Source: Leeuwenhoekiella sp.
Lineage (GTDB): Bacteria > Bacteroidota > Bacteroidia > Flavobacteriales > Flavobacteriaceae
Direction of reading: 5' to 3'
NCBI GenBank assembly: GCA_002708845.1
Contig: PAPI01000011.1
Coordinates: 58,763 to 122,762, forward strand
Length of the DNA: 64,000 nt
Below the pieces are notes generated by a model. The model did not search any database. It was not told the DNA's origin and saw only the letters and a program-made list of their open reading frames with translations. Below, one piece after another: positions 34,809-44,044 of the stretch; the stretch's first letter is position 1, and each line of letters starts with the position of its first letter. Position numbers and translations under genes: made by a program.

Positions 34809-37800
34809 AATAAGTCTGCTGGCCTTTTTGGGACTCGTAACCTTTTCGTGCTCCGACAAGCCCGAATTGTTCACCAACCCTGACACTGAAAAAGCAGGCA
34901 TCAGCTTTCAAAACACGCTAACACCCACCGAGGATATGAACATCCTTGACTACCTCTATTTTTACAATGGGGGCGGTCTGGCAATAGGAGATATCAACAA
35001 CGATGGATTGCCAGATATCTATTTTTCAGGTAATCAGGTAAAAAATCAATTGTACCTCAACAAAGGAAATCTGCAATTTGAAGACATTACAGAAACTGCT
35101 GGTGTGGCCGGCAAAAGCGATTGGAATACCGGTGCGGTTATGGGCGATGTAAACGGTGACGGCTTTCTGGATATTTACGTATGCGCCGTGGTGGGCCTTA
35201 ACGGGCTTGATGGCTACAATGAACTCTTTATAAACAACGGTGACGGTACCTTTACCGAGAGTGCCGCTAAATACGGCCTCGATCTCGATACCTTTTCGTC
35301 TTCAGCCGCCTTTTTAGATTATGATCTGGATGGCGACCTGGACATCTACATACTCAATCACGCGGTACATACGCAGAGTTCTTTTGGTAAAGCCGATTTG
35401 CGCCACGAGCGTAATCCGCAAACCGGAGATAGGCTGATGCGTAATGATGGGGATCGTTTTACAGATGTGAGCGAACAAGCAGGCATTTACGGCGGAATCA
35501 ATTCGTACGGTTTGGGTATCGCAGTATCAGATTTTAATCTCGACGGTTATCCCGATTTGTACATTGGGAACGATTTTCATGAAGATGACTATTACTACAT
35601 CAATAACGGCGACGGTACCTTTACCGAAGATTTAAAAAACCATTTTGGGCACACCAGCCGGTTCTCGATGGGTAGTGATGTAGCAGACCTCAATCACGAC
35701 GGCTGGCCCGATTTGATTTCGTTAGATATGCTGCCGCAGGATGAAAATGTACTGAAATCAACTGAAGGAGATGACAACATTCAAACCCAGCGTTTGCGTA
35801 CAGACCGCTATGGGTATCATTATCAGTTCACCCGGAATATGTTATTTATAAACCGGGACGGTGGCGACTACCAGGAAACGGCACTTTTAAGCGGGGTCGC
35901 TGCAACAGACTGGAGCTGGAGTGCACTCTTTGGTGATTACAACCAGGATATGCAACAGGATTTGTTTATCTCTAACGGAATCCCCAAACGCCCTAATGAT
36001 CTGGATTACATTAAGTTTGTTTCCAGCGATCAGATTCAGAATAAAATCAACAACACCGCGCTTATTGATCAAAAAGCTCTAGAGCAAATGCCCGATGGTG
36101 TCACCCGCAATTATGTCTATGAAGGCAGTGAAGACCTTCAGTTTAAAGACCAAAGTGAAACCTGGATTGCCCAGGACACGCTTGTTTCTGGTGCTACAGC
36201 CTATGCAGATCTAGATGATGACGGAGACCTTGATTTGGTAACCAATAATATCAACACCAGTCCTACCCTGTATATCAATCAAACCAATGACAAGGCTACG
36301 TATCTTAAGCTCTATTTGAAAACCCCAACTCAGAATGATTTTGCGCTGGGCGCGAAAGTATATGCTTACGCAAACGGGGTTCAACAATTTAAAGAACTCT
36401 ATCCTGTACGGGGCTTTCAGGCATCGTCAGAGCCGGTGATTCATTTTGGCTTTGGCAATCAAAAAAAGGTTGATTCCATTCGCATTATTTGGCCAGACCG
36501 AAGCACGCAACTGCTTAAAGATATTGCCACAAATGAGACGTTGCATGTTAAGCAAGAAAACACTTCTCCATTTAACTATGCCACACTAAGACCGAAGCAA
36601 CAACTGATTTTCAAATCGGTTACCGACTCGCTGGGCCTTGACTTTGTACATCGCGAAGATGCCTACTCAGACTTCGACCGCGAAAAACTCATTCCGTATC
36701 TGGTGGGAGACCGCGGACCGGCCGTAGCACAGGGCGATTTAAACGGAGATGGCAAAACCGATTTGTTCTTTGGCGGTTCTAAGTATATTGCCTCTAAAAT
36801 CTACCTGCAAGGCGATTCAACCTTTGTGAAAACAGACTTTCCCGGCATTCAAAACGACTCGATTAATGAGGAGGTTACAGCTGTTATTGCAGATTTTAAT
36901 AATGATGGTAAAAACGATCTGATGACCGGTACTGCCGGTGGGGATTTTTACAATAAGGCCAGGCCGTTACTTGATGTCTTGTATCTTAATGAAGGGGATT
37001 CTTTTATAGCTTCGGCCCTGCCGGAATTGTTTGAGAACACGTCCGTATTAGCCGTATACGATTATGATAACGACGGTGATCTTGATGTTTTTGCAGGATC
37101 CCAAAGCGTTACGGCAAGTTTCGGGAAACTACCTTCTTCCTATCTGCTTGAAAATGACAAGGGGACTTTTCGCGTAGCACAGGAATTTAAAGAACTGGGA
37201 ATGGTAACCGCTGCGGTTTGGGACGATTTTGATGGAGATGGAAAAGCCGATTTGATCGCAGTGGGCGAATGGATGGCTCCGACTTTTCTTAAAAATGAAG
37301 GAACTAAACTCAAAATCGTTTCTAAAACTAAAGATGGCCTTGAAGGTCTTTGGCAAAGCATTATTCCGTTTGATATAGACGGCGATGGCGACATAGATTA
37401 TGTCGTGGGGAATTGGGGCGAAAACAGCAAGTTTCAGGCTTCTGCAGAGTCGCCTATGAAAATGTATTACAGCGATTTTGACAACAACGGCCAGACCGAA
37501 ACTATAGTTGCAACTGCAAAAGATGGGAACTACTACCCACTAATGGGACTTGATGCTCTGGCTTCACAAGTTGTAAGTCTCCGTAAGAAATACCAAAGTT
37601 ACCGGGATTTTGCCGGCCAAAACATCGAAGAAATACTTAGCGAAGAACAGTTAAAGAATTCTAAAATTCTAAACGTAAACACCCTGAAAACCGGATACTT
37701 ACAAAACAACGGAAATTCATTTGATTTTGTACCTTTGCCGCGCGATTTACAGGTGGCTCCGGTTATGGCTTTTTGCCTGTTTGATTTTGATGGCGACGGT

Positions 37801-38040
37801 AATGATGAAGTGCTTGCAGGTGGAAATTATTTTGGTGTACAACCCTTCCACGGAAGGCTCGATAGTTTCACCGGGGCGTTGATTGAAAGTGATAGCAACA
37901 TCACATCGGGTGAGAAACTCGGATTAAATTTTGCTGGGAAGTCCATACGTGATTTGTCAGTAATTCATTTAAACGGGAAAGCTTATCTGATAGCAACGCC
38001 AAATAATGAAAAGATTCAGCTCTACCAACTAAAACGCTAA
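34792..38040 (+). CDS. Giant VCBS/FG-GAP + ASPIC-UnbV lipoprotein, paralogue 3
   Basis: 1082 residues. The start is a TTG at 34792, inside the last codons of paralogue 2; it gives a good lipoprotein signal (MNSITKISLLAFLGLVTFSC, Cys at 20). Blades (DINNDGLPDIYF, DVNGDGFLDIYV, DYDLDGDLDIYI), ASPIC/UnbV at ~503-590 (LGAKVYAYANGVQQF...HFGFGNQKKVDSIRIIWPD) and the second blade set (DLNGDGKTDLFF, DYDNDGDLDVFA) follow in the same order. The last base of the stop is 42 bases before the haloperoxidase-like gene, so all four may share one transcript. Function unknown. Confidence 0.87.
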   Translation: MNSITKISLLAFLGLVTFSCSDKPELFTNPDTEKAGISFQNTLTPTEDMNILDYLYFYNGGGLAIGDINNDGLPDIYFSGNQVKNQLYLNKGNLQFEDITETAGVAGKSDWNTGAVMGDVNGDGFLDIYVCAVVGLNGLDGYNELFINNGDGTFTESAAKYGLDLDTFSSSAAFLDYDLDGDLDIYILNHAVHTQSSFGKADLRHERNPQTGDRLMRNDGDRFTDVSEQAGIYGGINSYGLGIAVSDFNLDGYPDLYIGNDFHEDDYYYINNGDGTFTEDLKNHFGHTSRFSMGSDVADLNHDGWPDLISLDMLPQDENVLKSTEGDDNIQTQRLRTDRYGYHYQFTRNMLFINRDGGDYQETALLSGVAATDWSWSALFGDYNQDMQQDLFISNGIPKRPNDLDYIKFVSSDQIQNKINNTALIDQKALEQMPDGVTRNYVYEGSEDLQFKDQSETWIAQDTLVSGATAYADLDDDGDLDLVTNNINTSPTLYINQTNDKATYLKLYLKTPTQNDFALGAKVYAYANGVQQFKELYPVRGFQASSEPVIHFGFGNQKKVDSIRIIWPDRSTQLLKDIATNETLHVKQENTSPFNYATLRPKQQLIFKSVTDSLGLDFVHREDAYSDFDREKLIPYLVGDRGPAVAQGDLNGDGKTDLFFGGSKYIASKIYLQGDSTFVKTDFPGIQNDSINEEVTAVIADFNNDGKNDLMTGTAGGDFYNKARPLLDVLYLNEGDSFIASALPELFENTSVLAVYDYDNDGDLDVFAGSQSVTASFGKLPSSYLLENDKGTFRVAQEFKELGMVTAAVWDDFDGDGKADLIAVGEWMAPTFLKNEGTKLKIVSKTKDGLEGLWQSIIPFDIDGDGDIDYVVGNWGENSKFQASAESPMKMYYSDFDNNGQTETIVATAKDGNYYPLMGLDALASQVVSLRKKYQSYRDFAGQNIEEILSEEQLKNSKILNVNTLKTGYLQNNGNSFDFVPLPRDLQVAPVMAFCLFDFDGDGNDEVLAGGNYFGVQPFHGRLDSFTGALIESDSNITSGEKLGLNFAGKSIRDLSVIHLNGKAYLIATPNNEKIQLYQLKR

Positions 38041-38082
38041 TTGAAAAATCTATTCGTTTTAATTAAAAAATTTATTTGAACC

Positions 38083-39435
38083 ATGTTTAAGTACTTGTTC
38101 TTAATATTCTCAAGCGCTCTGCTACTTAGCTCTTGTGCTAAAGACACTCCGCTAGAGGTAACACCAGATGATTACAACAATGCGGTTGACAAGGTGACCG
38201 AGGTGATTATTCATGATATTTTTTCGCCGCCGGTAGCCAGTCGCATTTATGCCTATTCCAATATTGCAGCTTACGAAGTGTTGGCGCAAAACCACCCTGA
38301 GTACAGTTCACTGGCGGGTAAATTAAATGGCTTAGGCGAAACTCCAAAAGCTGAAAATCCTGCGGTAAACCATGATGTCGCGGCTTTAATTGCGCAGATG
38401 GAAATGGCTAAAAGCCTTATTTTTAGTGAAGATCGAATTACCGAAGTTCGCGACAGTCTTTATAAAACCTGGGAAGATCAAAATGCTGACGAACTCGAAG
38501 CTTCAAAAGCATACGGACTTCAGGTTGCCGACCATATCAAAAACTGGATGGATGGAGATATGTATAAGCAAACCCGTACCATGCCCAAATTTTCGGTAAA
38601 TGCTGATAACCCTTCACGCTGGCAACCCACTCCTCCTGCGTATATGGATGGAATAGAACCCCACTGGATGAAGATTCGCACGTTTGTACTCGACTCGGCT
38701 TCACAGTTTAAGCCTGTGCCTCCACCAGCGTTTTCTATGGATGAAGGCAGCGAATTTCACAAGCAATTGATGGAAGTATACGACGTACGAAACGAGATGA
38801 CTGAAAAAGGTGATGATTCAGAAGAGGCTGCGATCGCAAAATTCTGGGATTGTAATCCGTATGTGTCTACTCACAAGGGGCACCTGATGTTTGCCACCAA
38901 AAAAATCACACCCGGTGGTCATTGGATAGGCATTGTAAAGATTGCCACTAAAAAGAATAATGCAGACCTGATGGAAACGGTGTATGTCTATACCAAAACC
39001 TCGATTGCGCTCTTTGACGGATTTATAAGCTGCTGGGATGAGAAATACCGCAGTAACCTTATTCGCCCTGAGACCCTTATAAACCAGTATATTGATGATA
39101 GCTGGACTCCGGTATTGCAAACCCCACCATTCCCTGAATACAGTAGTGGTCACTCGGTAGTTTCAGGAGCAGCTGCAGAGGTGCTTACTGAAATTTATGG
39201 TGATGATTTTCAGTTTGATGACGATACCGAAACCGCATACGGTTTGCCCGTGCGTAGCTTTAATTCGTTTAGAGCCGCATCTTCAGAAGCCGCACTAAGC
39301 AGGCTGTACGGAGGCATACATTACCGTGCTGCCATCGACGAGGGTTTAAAGCAGGGACGTCAGGTAGGTCAGTATATCGTAAGTAACCTGCACATGAAAA
39401 ATGATGGCGAAGCCCTTTCGCACAGCGGAAACTAA
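38083..39435 (+). CDS. Vanadium haloperoxidase / PAP2-like lipoprotein
   Basis: 450 residues with a lipobox Cys at 18 (SALLLSSCAKDTP). The C-terminal half has the three vanadate/phosphate-binding motifs of the superfamily: KYRSNLIRP (K-x6-RP, ~321-329), SSGHS (~354) and SRLYGGIHYRAAID (~404-417). Close relatives are annotated vanadium-dependent haloperoxidase or acid phosphatase; sequence alone does not decide between halide oxidation and phosphate hydrolysis. As a lipoprotein directly after the three UnbV/VCBS genes, it probably acts outside the inner membrane on the same substrate or surface. Followed 54 bases later by a GyrI-like gene. Confidence 0.87.
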   Translation: MFKYLFLIFSSALLLSSCAKDTPLEVTPDDYNNAVDKVTEVIIHDIFSPPVASRIYAYSNIAAYEVLAQNHPEYSSLAGKLNGLGETPKAENPAVNHDVAALIAQMEMAKSLIFSEDRITEVRDSLYKTWEDQNADELEASKAYGLQVADHIKNWMDGDMYKQTRTMPKFSVNADNPSRWQPTPPAYMDGIEPHWMKIRTFVLDSASQFKPVPPPAFSMDEGSEFHKQLMEVYDVRNEMTEKGDDSEEAAIAKFWDCNPYVSTHKGHLMFATKKITPGGHWIGIVKIATKKNNADLMETVYVYTKTSIALFDGFISCWDEKYRSNLIRPETLINQYIDDSWTPVLQTPPFPEYSSGHSVVSGAAAEVLTEIYGDDFQFDDDTETAYGLPVRSFNSFRAASSEAALSRLYGGIHYRAAIDEGLKQGRQVGQYIVSNLHMKNDGEALSHSGN

Positions 39436-39489
39436 AAATTCCTATTTAATAAAACACATTAAATCAAACCCCGATTTAAATTAGAATCT

Positions 39490-40404
39490 ATGATTAAGAA
39501 AATTGGTTTTGTAGTGATAACCCTGCTCGTTGTAGCCCTGGCCTGGTATCTTTTTGTAAAACCCAGCGATTACATCATAAATTTTAAAGTAAAAACCACA
39601 CCCGGAACCGTTGTTCAGTCTATCAAAACCTGGAATAGCAATTTAACTGCGAGTACCATCACAGAGCAGCACGGAACTTCGGCAATTGTACAAGAGCGGC
39701 AGTTTGGTGATTCAACAGTTACCTATACGTATCACGCTTACGCGCTTAACGATTCGATTACCAAAGTGAGTGTAGGAATCAAAGACGCCGAGCACAGCCT
39801 TAAAAATCGGCTTACGGTGCCTTTTTCCAATACGCTTTTTAAGGAGCGCAGCACTGCCAATGTGATGGAGCTCTACGAAGCTTTAAATGAACATCTGAAG
39901 CAAATTAAAATTGAAATCACGGGTATTCAAAAAACCCCTTCAACCTATTGCGCGTATATTCCGCTTAAAAGTATGCAGGAGGCCAAAGCTTTAGGGATGA
40001 TGCGTAACTACGGCTATATAGGCGATGTACTGGTACGTAATAATGTAGAAATGAACGGCCCTCCATTTGTAGAAGTAACCGAATGGAATCAGGAGACAGA
40101 CAGCATATCCTATAACTTTTGCTTTCCCATCATTCGCTCTGAAAACCTGCCCATCTCAGACGAAATTAAATACAAACGTTTGTTTGAAAAAGATGCTATT
40201 CACGCAGTATACAATGGTAATTACATTACTTCAGATCGTGCATGGTATGCCTTGCTGGCTTACGCAAAGCGAAATAATATTGAAGTTGAGGAAAAGCCCT
40301 TAGAAGTCTTTTTCAACAACCCCAATATGGGAGGCAATGAGCTGGAATGGAAGGCTGACATTTATATGCCGCTGAAGCAGGAAAGTCTGGTTCAGGTGGA
40401 TTAA
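39490..40404 (+). CDS. Membrane-anchored GyrI-like small-molecule-binding protein
   Basis: 304 residues. One N-terminal helix (FVVITLLVVALAWYLFV) anchors an SRPBCC-like domain (~25-140), followed by a GyrI/AraC-effector-like domain (~150-300) with 'EITGIQKTPSTYCAYIPLKS' and the closing 'NPNMGGNELEWKADIYMPL'. GyrI-like domains bind small hydrophobic or cationic molecules. It is likely the last gene of the susC-haloperoxidase region by position, though a promoter of its own is possible. Its end overlaps the convergent gene by four bases. Confidence 0.75.
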   Translation: MIKKIGFVVITLLVVALAWYLFVKPSDYIINFKVKTTPGTVVQSIKTWNSNLTASTITEQHGTSAIVQERQFGDSTVTYTYHAYALNDSITKVSVGIKDAEHSLKNRLTVPFSNTLFKERSTANVMELYEALNEHLKQIKIEITGIQKTPSTYCAYIPLKSMQEAKALGMMRNYGYIGDVLVRNNVEMNGPPFVEVTEWNQETDSISYNFCFPIIRSENLPISDEIKYKRLFEKDAIHAVYNGNYITSDRAWYALLAYAKRNNIEVEEKPLEVFFNNPNMGGNELEWKADIYMPLKQESLVQVD

Positions 40405-40850
40405 AGGGAAAAATCAAGCTGCCGGTTCTCATCTGCAGCTTTTTTATCCAATCGTTTCCCGAAAATTAGCCCAATAAACATCCCTATTGGTAAACCTACA
40501 CCCAACAGTCCCATATTTCCTGTGGCAAAGCCAAATAGTACACCTATTGGAATTCCAAAAACAGACATCCCTAATACTAACCAGAGTCGCTGATAGTGAT
40601 TTTTAGGAACCAGACCTTCCTCTTTTTCCAAATGTTTTAAAATCTTAGTCTTAGATTTTAAAACCTGGCCTCTAAGCCCTTGTCCTTCTTCTAATTTTTG
40701 ATGAATCAAATCAATCTCCCGGTTGATGAGATCGATACTTTGATTTGAAAGACTTTTATCATTTAGAACCGCTAACAGTGTATTGAGCGAATTCAGGGCT
40801 TTTCTTTCATTTGGTTCAAGACCCGTATCATTTATACTATTAAACTTCAT
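40401..40850 (-). CDS. Small membrane protein with coiled-coil N-terminus
   Basis: 149 residues of no recognised family. A charged, probably coiled-coil N-terminal half (LINREIDLIHQKLEEGQ) leads to two adjacent Gly-rich hydrophobic helices (LVLGMSVFGIPIGVLFGFA and MGLLGVGLPIGMFIGLIFG), then a Lys-rich tail. It lies 52 bases after the second TlpA-like gene on the same strand and may share its transcript. No function can be proposed. Confidence 0.7.
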   Translation of the reverse strand: MKFNSINDTGLEPNERKALNSLNTLLAVLNDKSLSNQSIDLINREIDLIHQKLEEGQGLRGQVLKSKTKILKHLEKEEGLVPKNHYQRLWLVLGMSVFGIPIGVLFGFATGNMGLLGVGLPIGMFIGLIFGKRLDKKAADENRQLDFSL

Positions 40851-40902
40851 ACAGACTATACTATAAAATTATCTTAGCCTTTTCCAATTATGGATTACTT
40901 GA

Positions 40903-42258
40903 CTAGTTCTTCAATTCAGCATCAATAAGAAGCTCGATTGATTTTGAAGGTTCTGTAATATCAGCGCTTAATATCTTCCCATTTTTATCTATTAAAATGT
41001 AGCGAGGTATAGCTTTAATATTATAATCATTCCCGAAGCTAGACCGCATTCCATTCTCTATAAAAAGGTTTATTCCAGAATAATCCTTTTCCTTTTCCAA
41101 AAAGTTCAGCCAATTATCGATAGACGAATCTACCGATATTAGAAGTACTTCAAAATTACTGTTAGCCTCATATTTTCGGGCTAGCTCTAAAACATGAGGC
41201 CGCTGATTTATACAAGGGCCACACCATGTCGCCCAGATATCTAGAAATAAAACTTTGCCTTTAAAATCTTTTAAGGTCAACAACTTCCCATTTTTATCAA
41301 TTGCAGAAAAGTCTGCTGCCAAATCTCCCTTTTTGAGTTTTGAGTAAGACTCTGATACCTTTAAAATAATATCTGAATACCTGTTATTCTTCTCTTTGAC
41401 TAGTACCTCGTTCAATTCCTGACTATTGAATAATTGCTCGTGCTTATTCCAATATGATGGAGTTTGAATAAGTGCCTTAATGTAGGTTGCCTTCAGAAAA
41501 TCTGAAAGGTCATCTGATTCAGTATTTTCTTTGATAAAATCAATAAAATCTGAGATTCGTTCCAGTTTATGATTGGCGCGTAGGTATGTTATTTCGTATT
41601 TATATAAATAGATATCCGGCAGTGATTTAAGCTCAGCACTTGGAGGCGGAAGATTCTCTATAAAATCAAAAAAACTATTTTCGGGTTCTAACTCTTGAGC
41701 TACACGACCAAAATAAAATAAAAATGAATAGACTCTTGCCTGGTTTTGATATTCAAGAATATTAAAGGTTCTAGGGTCAATCTTGCTTCTGTATGTTTCT
41801 AAAACAGACTTTCGTTTTTCTGTGAAAGTTTCGAAGACGTTAACTATACTGTCAAAATCCTTTGTTTTAAATATAAATCCCTGATTTTCTAAAATAAATT
41901 GCTGGTTGGAGTGCCAAAGATAATTAAGTAGTGAGTCAGCTACTGTAGTTGTGTGCAAATTACCCGACTCATTAATAATAATGTGTGTATTCTTTTCGGG
42001 TTCAAGTATCGTTAAATAGGCATCTTCGAGCTCTGAAATATTAATCTTCGCTACTACTGGATTTTCAATTGACAAAACTTGCTTCGGTTCTGATTGAGGT
42101 AATTTGATTTCGAAAGTTGAGTTTATAAGTTCAGACATATAAACCGTATCTGCTTTGATCGCTTTGTCTCTTGTAATAGTTGTAAATTTTTCGTTTTTAA
42201 CACACGAATGAAAAATTAAACCTACAAAGCCTATCAGAATACAATAAAATCGAATCAT
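40903..42258 (-). CDS. TlpA-like thioredoxin lipoprotein (CGPC)
   Basis: 451 residues. A short lipoprotein signal (MIRFYCILIGFVGLIFHSC) is followed by a long helical N-terminal region of about 290 residues without clear homology. A thioredoxin/AhpC-TSA domain comes last: 'ADFSAIDKNGKLLTLKDFKG', 'LDIWATWCGPCINQRP' (active-site CGPC) and cis-Pro 'IKAIPRYILIDKNGKI'. It should act as a periplasmic or surface thiol-disulfide reductase. Its ATG overlaps the stop of the preceding TlpA-like gene by four bases, so the two are made together. Confidence 0.87.
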   Translation of the reverse strand: MIRFYCILIGFVGLIFHSCVKNEKFTTITRDKAIKADTVYMSELINSTFEIKLPQSEPKQVLSIENPVVAKINISELEDAYLTILEPEKNTHIIINESGNLHTTTVADSLLNYLWHSNQQFILENQGFIFKTKDFDSIVNVFETFTEKRKSVLETYRSKIDPRTFNILEYQNQARVYSFLFYFGRVAQELEPENSFFDFIENLPPPSAELKSLPDIYLYKYEITYLRANHKLERISDFIDFIKENTESDDLSDFLKATYIKALIQTPSYWNKHEQLFNSQELNEVLVKEKNNRYSDIILKVSESYSKLKKGDLAADFSAIDKNGKLLTLKDFKGKVLFLDIWATWCGPCINQRPHVLELARKYEANSNFEVLLISVDSSIDNWLNFLEKEKDYSGINLFIENGMRSSFGNDYNIKAIPRYILIDKNGKILSADITEPSKSIELLIDAELKN

Positions 42259-43247
42259 AGCACTTTTCGCAATGTTTCGGTTAACTCATCTCCCCTCAAA
42301 TTACGGGCTATAATTTTTCCTTCCTCATTAATTAGATAATTGCTCGGCAGTAATTTAATTCCATAAATAAAAGCCACATCTCCTCTATAGCCATTTAAAT
42401 CACTCAAATTAATCCATTTTAAGTGGTCTTCCTCTATCCCGGCTTTCCATTCCTCAAGATCGGTATCAATTGCTACACTTATAATTTCAAACTTTTTATT
42501 TGAGTATTTTTCATATTCTCCGACTAAATGGACATTGTCTTTTCTGCAAGGTGCACAAGTGGTTGACCAAAACTCAAGCAAAACAGTTTTGCCCATAAAT
42601 TCTGAAATCTTTTTAGTCTCCCCCTCCGGGTTTCTAAGTGATACATCAACATATTGATCGCCAACATCGGGATTGGTATTTAGAGTAAGAAAATGATCGA
42701 TCTCTTTACCATACACCGTATTTCTATTTGCATCAGAAAGTGTATTATAAACGGGCTCTGTACGTTCTTTACCCCAGTTTATAAACCAGTGATAAAGTGT
42801 TACAACACCTAAAAGATTATCGTTATTCTCAAAAATAAAATTTTGAAGAACTTCATTGCGTTCTGAACGCGGTAAGGTATCAACTTGAGCAGTTAATTTT
42901 TCACTTTGTGCTTGTGCTTTTGAACCGTGAATCGCGGCTTGTGAAAAAGATTTGTTTTTTGCGTCAAAAACCATTGCGTTGTTATCCAACCACAATTCTG
43001 TGTACAAGAAGTTATACTTCGTTTTTAGTTTAACGAAAATAGGTGTTTCAGGAAGTTTGGTATTAAATTCAAATCTCCCGTCTTCAATTATAGTAGAATC
43101 AAGTGCTCGTCCAGATTGCGCATCAATGAGATAAAGAACTTTGCCATTACCCTCTGCTTGCATTTTTCCGTTCAAAGAAAATTTATTTTCATCATGTGGA
43201 GTACATGAAAAAATCAGTATGCAGATAAAAAAATAGTAGATTCTCAT
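42255..43247 (-). CDS. TlpA-like thioredoxin lipoprotein (CAPC) with DUF4369-like N-terminus
   Basis: 330 residues with a short lipobox signal (MRIYYFFICILIFSC). The first ~150 residues resemble the DUF4369 beta-sandwich found in front of Bacteroidota TlpA proteins (GKMQAEGNGKVLYLIDAQSG). The thioredoxin domain has 'LLEFWSTTCAPCRKDNVHLV' (CAPC active site) and 'GIKLLPSNYLINEEGKI'. It likely reduces or exchanges disulfides outside the cytoplasm. It is the first of an overlapping pair with the CGPC protein. The cellular partner is unknown. Confidence 0.88.
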   Translation of the reverse strand: MRIYYFFICILIFSCTPHDENKFSLNGKMQAEGNGKVLYLIDAQSGRALDSTIIEDGRFEFNTKLPETPIFVKLKTKYNFLYTELWLDNNAMVFDAKNKSFSQAAIHGSKAQAQSEKLTAQVDTLPRSERNEVLQNFIFENNDNLLGVVTLYHWFINWGKERTEPVYNTLSDANRNTVYGKEIDHFLTLNTNPDVGDQYVDVSLRNPEGETKKISEFMGKTVLLEFWSTTCAPCRKDNVHLVGEYEKYSNKKFEIISVAIDTDLEEWKAGIEEDHLKWINLSDLNGYRGDVAFIYGIKLLPSNYLINEEGKIIARNLRGDELTETLRKVL

Positions 43248-43292
43248 AAGCTTAGAACATGTTATCTATGATTGTATTCGTCTCTTTCCCGT

Positions 43293-43913
43293 TTAATTCA
43301 ACAAGTCAAAAGAGAGCTTAATCCCCTGAATGATCATTGTGGTTCCGATTATTGCAATGATCAACCCCATAATCTTTCCAATTACTGAAATCACATTGTC
43401 GCCTATTTTTCGGGCTATAAAATCGCTTAAGCTAAAAGCCACATAAGTCAATACGCACATAAGAGCAAAAATTACAATTACCAGACCTATATCCAAATAC
43501 GAAGAATTTGACACAAAATTCATTGCCGTAACGATCGTTCCTGGACCGGCAAGAATGGGAATAGCTAAAGGCGAAACGGCAACATTCTCATCAAAATTGG
43601 TCTCCTTCAAATGCTTTACGTTTGATTTTTTAGATTGTAGCATTTCAAAACCAACATAGAAGATTAGAATACCTCCTGTAATCTTAAATGCCGGAATGGT
43701 GATTCCAAAGAGTTGAAAGATAAACTTTCCCAAAATCACAAATACAGCAATAATAATAAATGCAGTTAAAACAGCTTTTTTATTGACCTTTTGCTTGGTT
43801 TCTTTATTAGCTCCTTCAGTTAGTGAAATAAAAATAGGAATATTTGAAATTGGATTCATAATGGCAAAAAAGCCCGTAAATACCGAAATCGAATAGGTTA
43901 AAATATCACTCAT
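43293..43913 (-). CDS. MarC family integral membrane protein
   Basis: 206 residues with six hydrophobic helices. MarC/UPF0056 signatures are 'FFAIMNPISNIPIFISLTEG', 'ITGGILIFYVGFEML' and 'AIPILAGPGTIVTAMNFVS'. Despite its name, MarC has no proven role in multidrug resistance; the family is related to small transporters. It lies 45 bases upstream of the first TlpA-like gene on the same strand. Confidence 0.92.
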   Translation of the reverse strand: MSDILTYSISVFTGFFAIMNPISNIPIFISLTEGANKETKQKVNKKAVLTAFIIIAVFVILGKFIFQLFGITIPAFKITGGILIFYVGFEMLQSKKSNVKHLKETNFDENVAVSPLAIPILAGPGTIVTAMNFVSNSSYLDIGLVIVIFALMCVLTYVAFSLSDFIARKIGDNVISVIGKIMGLIIAIIGTTMIIQGIKLSFDLLN

Positions 43914-43986
43914 AGTTGTATTACAATTATAATAACTTTAATTCCCTGGCACTGATGCAAAGCCTTTTACTTTTATCTGAAATAGA

Positions 43987-44020
43987 AAAATCGCCATTGC
44001 TCTAAAGCCCCGGCGATTTT
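43987..44020 (-). terminator. Terminator of the lacI-pgmB-GH65 arm
   Basis: AAAATCGCC (43987-43995) pairs with GGCGATTTT (44012-44020) around a 16-base loop. It lies 25 bases beyond the GH65 stop; the T run on the minus strand is short. Confidence 0.55.
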
Positions 44021-44044
44021 CATGTTCAATACGTATAAAAAGAT

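Noticed and set aside
28184-38040. Repeated DNA in the VCBS genes as tandem repeats or a CRISPR-like array
   Set aside because: The repeats are protein-level blades of unequal length with diverged codons; no regularly spaced identical DNA units are seen.
38083-39435. Calling the PAP2-like lipoprotein a proven haloperoxidase
   Set aside because: The three motifs are shared by acid phosphatases and haloperoxidases; sequence alone does not decide.
43293-43913. Multiple antibiotic resistance role for MarC
   Set aside because: The name is historical; no marRAB-like genes are near and the family has no demonstrated drug efflux.
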